Shown here one piece after another: positions 5,072 through 6,673 of a DNA stretch of 6,673 nt. Source of the DNA: a bacterium UBP2_UBA4780 (GTDB lineage: Bacteria > Edwardsbacteria > AC1 > EtOH8); contig DHHE01000007.1 in the NCBI GenBank assembly GCA_002403115.1, positions 1,394-8,066 on the forward strand. The letters are read 5' to 3'. Under the pieces are notes generated by a model. That model did not search any database. It saw only the letters and a list, made by a program, of their open reading frames with translations, and had not been told where the DNA came from. Every line of letters starts with the position of its first letter. Positions within the stretch are counted from its first letter, which is position 1. The translations under genes and the position numbers were made by a program.

Positions 5072-6673
5072 TCAGCTTTTACGCGATTTCGTCCAGGAGT
5101 CCTTGAGCCCCAGGGTGCGGTTGAAGGCCGGCCGGCCCGCGGCCGAGTCCCTGGCGTCGGCGCAGAAGTAGCCGTGGCGCAGGAACTGGAAAACGTGTCC
5201 GGGAGCGGCGCCGGCCAGCGCCGGCTCCAGCTTGCAGCTTGCCAGGACCTCCATGGAATCGGGGTTGACCGGCGAGTCGGGGGTGGGCGCCGGCTCGGTG
5301 AACAGCTGGCCGTAAAGCCTGACCTCGGCCTCCGCGGCATGCGAAGCCGAGACCCAGTGGAGCGTTCCCTTGACCTTGCGGCCGTCGGGCGAGTCGCCGC
5401 CCCGGGTAGCCGGGTCGTAGGTGCACCTTAGCTCGATTACTGAACCCTGGTCGTCCTTGATGACCTCTGTGCATTTGATATAGTAGGCGTGCTTCAGCCT
5501 GACCTCGGCCCCGGGCGAGAGCCGGAAATAGCCCTTGAGCGGGTCCTCCATGAAGTCTTCGCGTTCGATCCACAGCTCCCGGGAGAAGGGCACCTTCCTG
5601 GTCCCGGCCGAGGGGTCCTCGGGGTTGTTTTCGGCCTGCATCTCCTCGGTCTTACCATCGGGATAGTTGGTGATGACCACCTTGAGCGGCCTGAGCACTG
5701 CCATGCGGCGCGGAGCGGTCTTGTTCAGCTCCTCGCGAACGTAGTGCTCCAGCAGGGCCTGGTCGATGGTGCTGATGCGCTTGGCCACCCCGATGCGCTC
5801 GCAGAAGGCCTTGATGGCCGAGGGGGTGAAGCCGCGGCGGCGCAGGCCGGCAATGGTCGGAAGGCGCGGGTCGTCCAGCCCGGCCACCTTGCCCTGCCGC
5901 ATCAGCTCGATATACTTCCGCTTGCTCATCAGGGTGTAGGTCATGTTGAACCGGGCGAACTCGATCTGCCGGGGGTGATGGATCTTTTTGCCCCAGGGCC
6001 CAGAGCCGTCGTCGGTGCGGCCCCGGTTTATGGCAGTGATGTACCAGTCATACAGCGGCCGGTGGTCCTCGTACTCCAGCGAGCACAGCGAATGGGTGAT
6101 GCCCTCGATGGAGTCCTCCAGGCCGTGGGCCCAGTCGTACATGGGATAGATGCGCCACTTGTCCCCCTGCCGGTGGTGGGGCATGTGCAGAATGCGGTAC
6201 ATCACCGGATCGCGCATGTTCAGGTTGGGCGAGGCCATGTCTATCCTGGCCCTAAGGGTCTTGGCGCCGTCCGGGAACTCGCCCTGGCGCATGCGGCGGA
6301 ACAGGTCAAGGTTCTCGTCGGCGCCACGCTTCCTTCCCGGGCTCTCCTTTCCCGGCTCGGTCAGCGAGCCGCGGGCGGCCGAGACCTCGTCCGACGACAG
6401 ATCGCAGACGTAGGCCAGGTCCTTCTTCACCAGCTCCTCGGCCCACTCATACATCCGCTCGAAGTAATCGGAGGCGAAGAACAGCCTGTCTTCCCAGTCG
6501 GCTCCCAGCCAGCGGCAATCCCCGATGATGGCGTCCACGTACTCCTGCTCCTCCTTGGCCGGGTTGGTGTCGTCGAAGCGGAGGTTGAACTTGCCGCCGA
6601 ACTTGACCGCCATGCCGTAGTCTATCCACAGGGCCTTGGCGTGGCCGATGTGCAGCAGGGCGTTGGGCTCGGG
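5072..6673 (-). CDS. glnS: Glutaminyl-tRNA synthetase (N-terminus cut by window edge)
   Basis: Class I aminoacyl-tRNA synthetase that charges tRNA-Gln with glutamine using ATP in the cytoplasm. The frame is open to base 6673; 533 residues are visible. By comparison with E. coli GlnRS (about 553 residues, PEPNG at about residue 33), roughly 30 residues are missing beyond the edge. Seen in order (visible numbering): PEPN at 1-4 and HIGH at 8-11 (ATP site), RFDDTNP at 32-38, KWRIYPMYDWAHGLEDSIEG and THSLCSLEY (glutamine/tRNA acceptor-end region), MSKRK at 249-253 (the KMSKS-type loop), LPTIAGLRRRGFTP, then the C-terminal beta-barrel anticodon-binding part (RKVPFSRELWIEREDF, DGRKVKGTLHWVSA, ending FNRTLGLKDSW). 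There is no C-terminal fusion. A 22-residue stretch between YDW and HPRQ is 13 longer than in E. coli. GlnRS rather than a GluRS is indicated by the GlnRS-type MSKRK and the barrel-type C-terminus. It lies 113 bp upstream of mgtE on the same strand. Confidence 0.97.
   Translation of the reverse strand, partial: PEPNALLHIGHAKALWIDYGMAVKFGGKFNLRFDDTNPAKEEQEYVDAIIGDCRWLGADWEDRLFFASDYFERMYEWAEELVKKDLAYVCDLSSDEVSAARGSLTEPGKESPGRKRGADENLDLFRRMRQGEFPDGAKTLRARIDMASPNLNMRDPVMYRILHMPHHRQGDKWRIYPMYDWAHGLEDSIEGITHSLCSLEYEDHRPLYDWYITAINRGRTDDGSGPWGKKIHHPRQIEFARFNMTYTLMSKRKYIELMRQGKVAGLDDPRLPTIAGLRRRGFTPSAIKAFCERIGVAKRISTIDQALLEHYVREELNKTAPRRMAVLRPLKVVITNYPDGKTEEMQAENNPEDPSAGTRKVPFSRELWIEREDFMEDPLKGYFRLSPGAEVRLKHAYYIKCTEVIKDDQGSVIELRCTYDPATRGGDSPDGRKVKGTLHWVSASHAAEAEVRLYGQLFTEPAPTPDSPVNPDSMEVLASCKLEPALAGAAPGHVFQFLRHGYFCADARDSAAGRPAFNRTLGLKDSWTKSRKS

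Overview
The window is GC-rich throughout (by eye about 60-65% G+C) and gene-dense. It holds five protein genes, two of them cut by the window edges. The set points to a bacterium, most likely an uncultured member of the FCB-type lineages (Bacteroidota/Fibrobacterota relatives and candidate phyla such as Edwardsbacteria/TA06, Zixibacteria or KSB1). The reasons are a secreted multidomain protein ending in a FlgD-like/Por-type C-terminal sorting domain, a UMF1-family transporter and a bacterial GlnRS. The phylum is an inference from gene content only; no rRNA or other strong marker is present.

Layout. Positions 1-1617 (+) are the 3' part of a gene for a large exported protein. Its visible domains are a nidogen-like beta domain, a CARDB/Ig-like domain, a CBM9/DOMON-like domain and a C-terminal sorting domain. 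A strong symmetrical hairpin at 1645-1693, with an A-tract on one side and a T-tract on the other, lies between this gene and the convergent one and should terminate transcription from both sides. From 1711 to the right edge everything is on the minus strand. In transcription order it reads glutaminyl-tRNA synthetase (glnS, N-terminus beyond the right edge), a 113-bp gap, mgtE (Mg2+ channel/transporter), an O6-alkylguanine-DNA alkyltransferase (ogt-like), and a UMF1-family MFS transporter.

How they fit together. mgtE, the alkyltransferase gene and the transporter gene are packed as an operon. Depending on its start, the alkyltransferase gene either overlaps the mgtE stop codon or begins 53 bp after it, and its own stop is 2 bp from the transporter start. 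glnS may be co-transcribed or separate. The products (tRNA charging, Mg2+ uptake, DNA repair, small-molecule transport) share no obvious pathway; this looks like a housekeeping cluster.

I found no CRISPR array, mobile element, tRNA, phage gene or defence system, and nothing I would call an undescribed system. The points most worth a second look are the start of the alkyltransferase gene, where conserved sequence lies upstream of the first ATG and the only nearby candidate is a CTG overlapping the mgtE stop; the domain architecture of the exported protein; and a short insertion in GlnRS.
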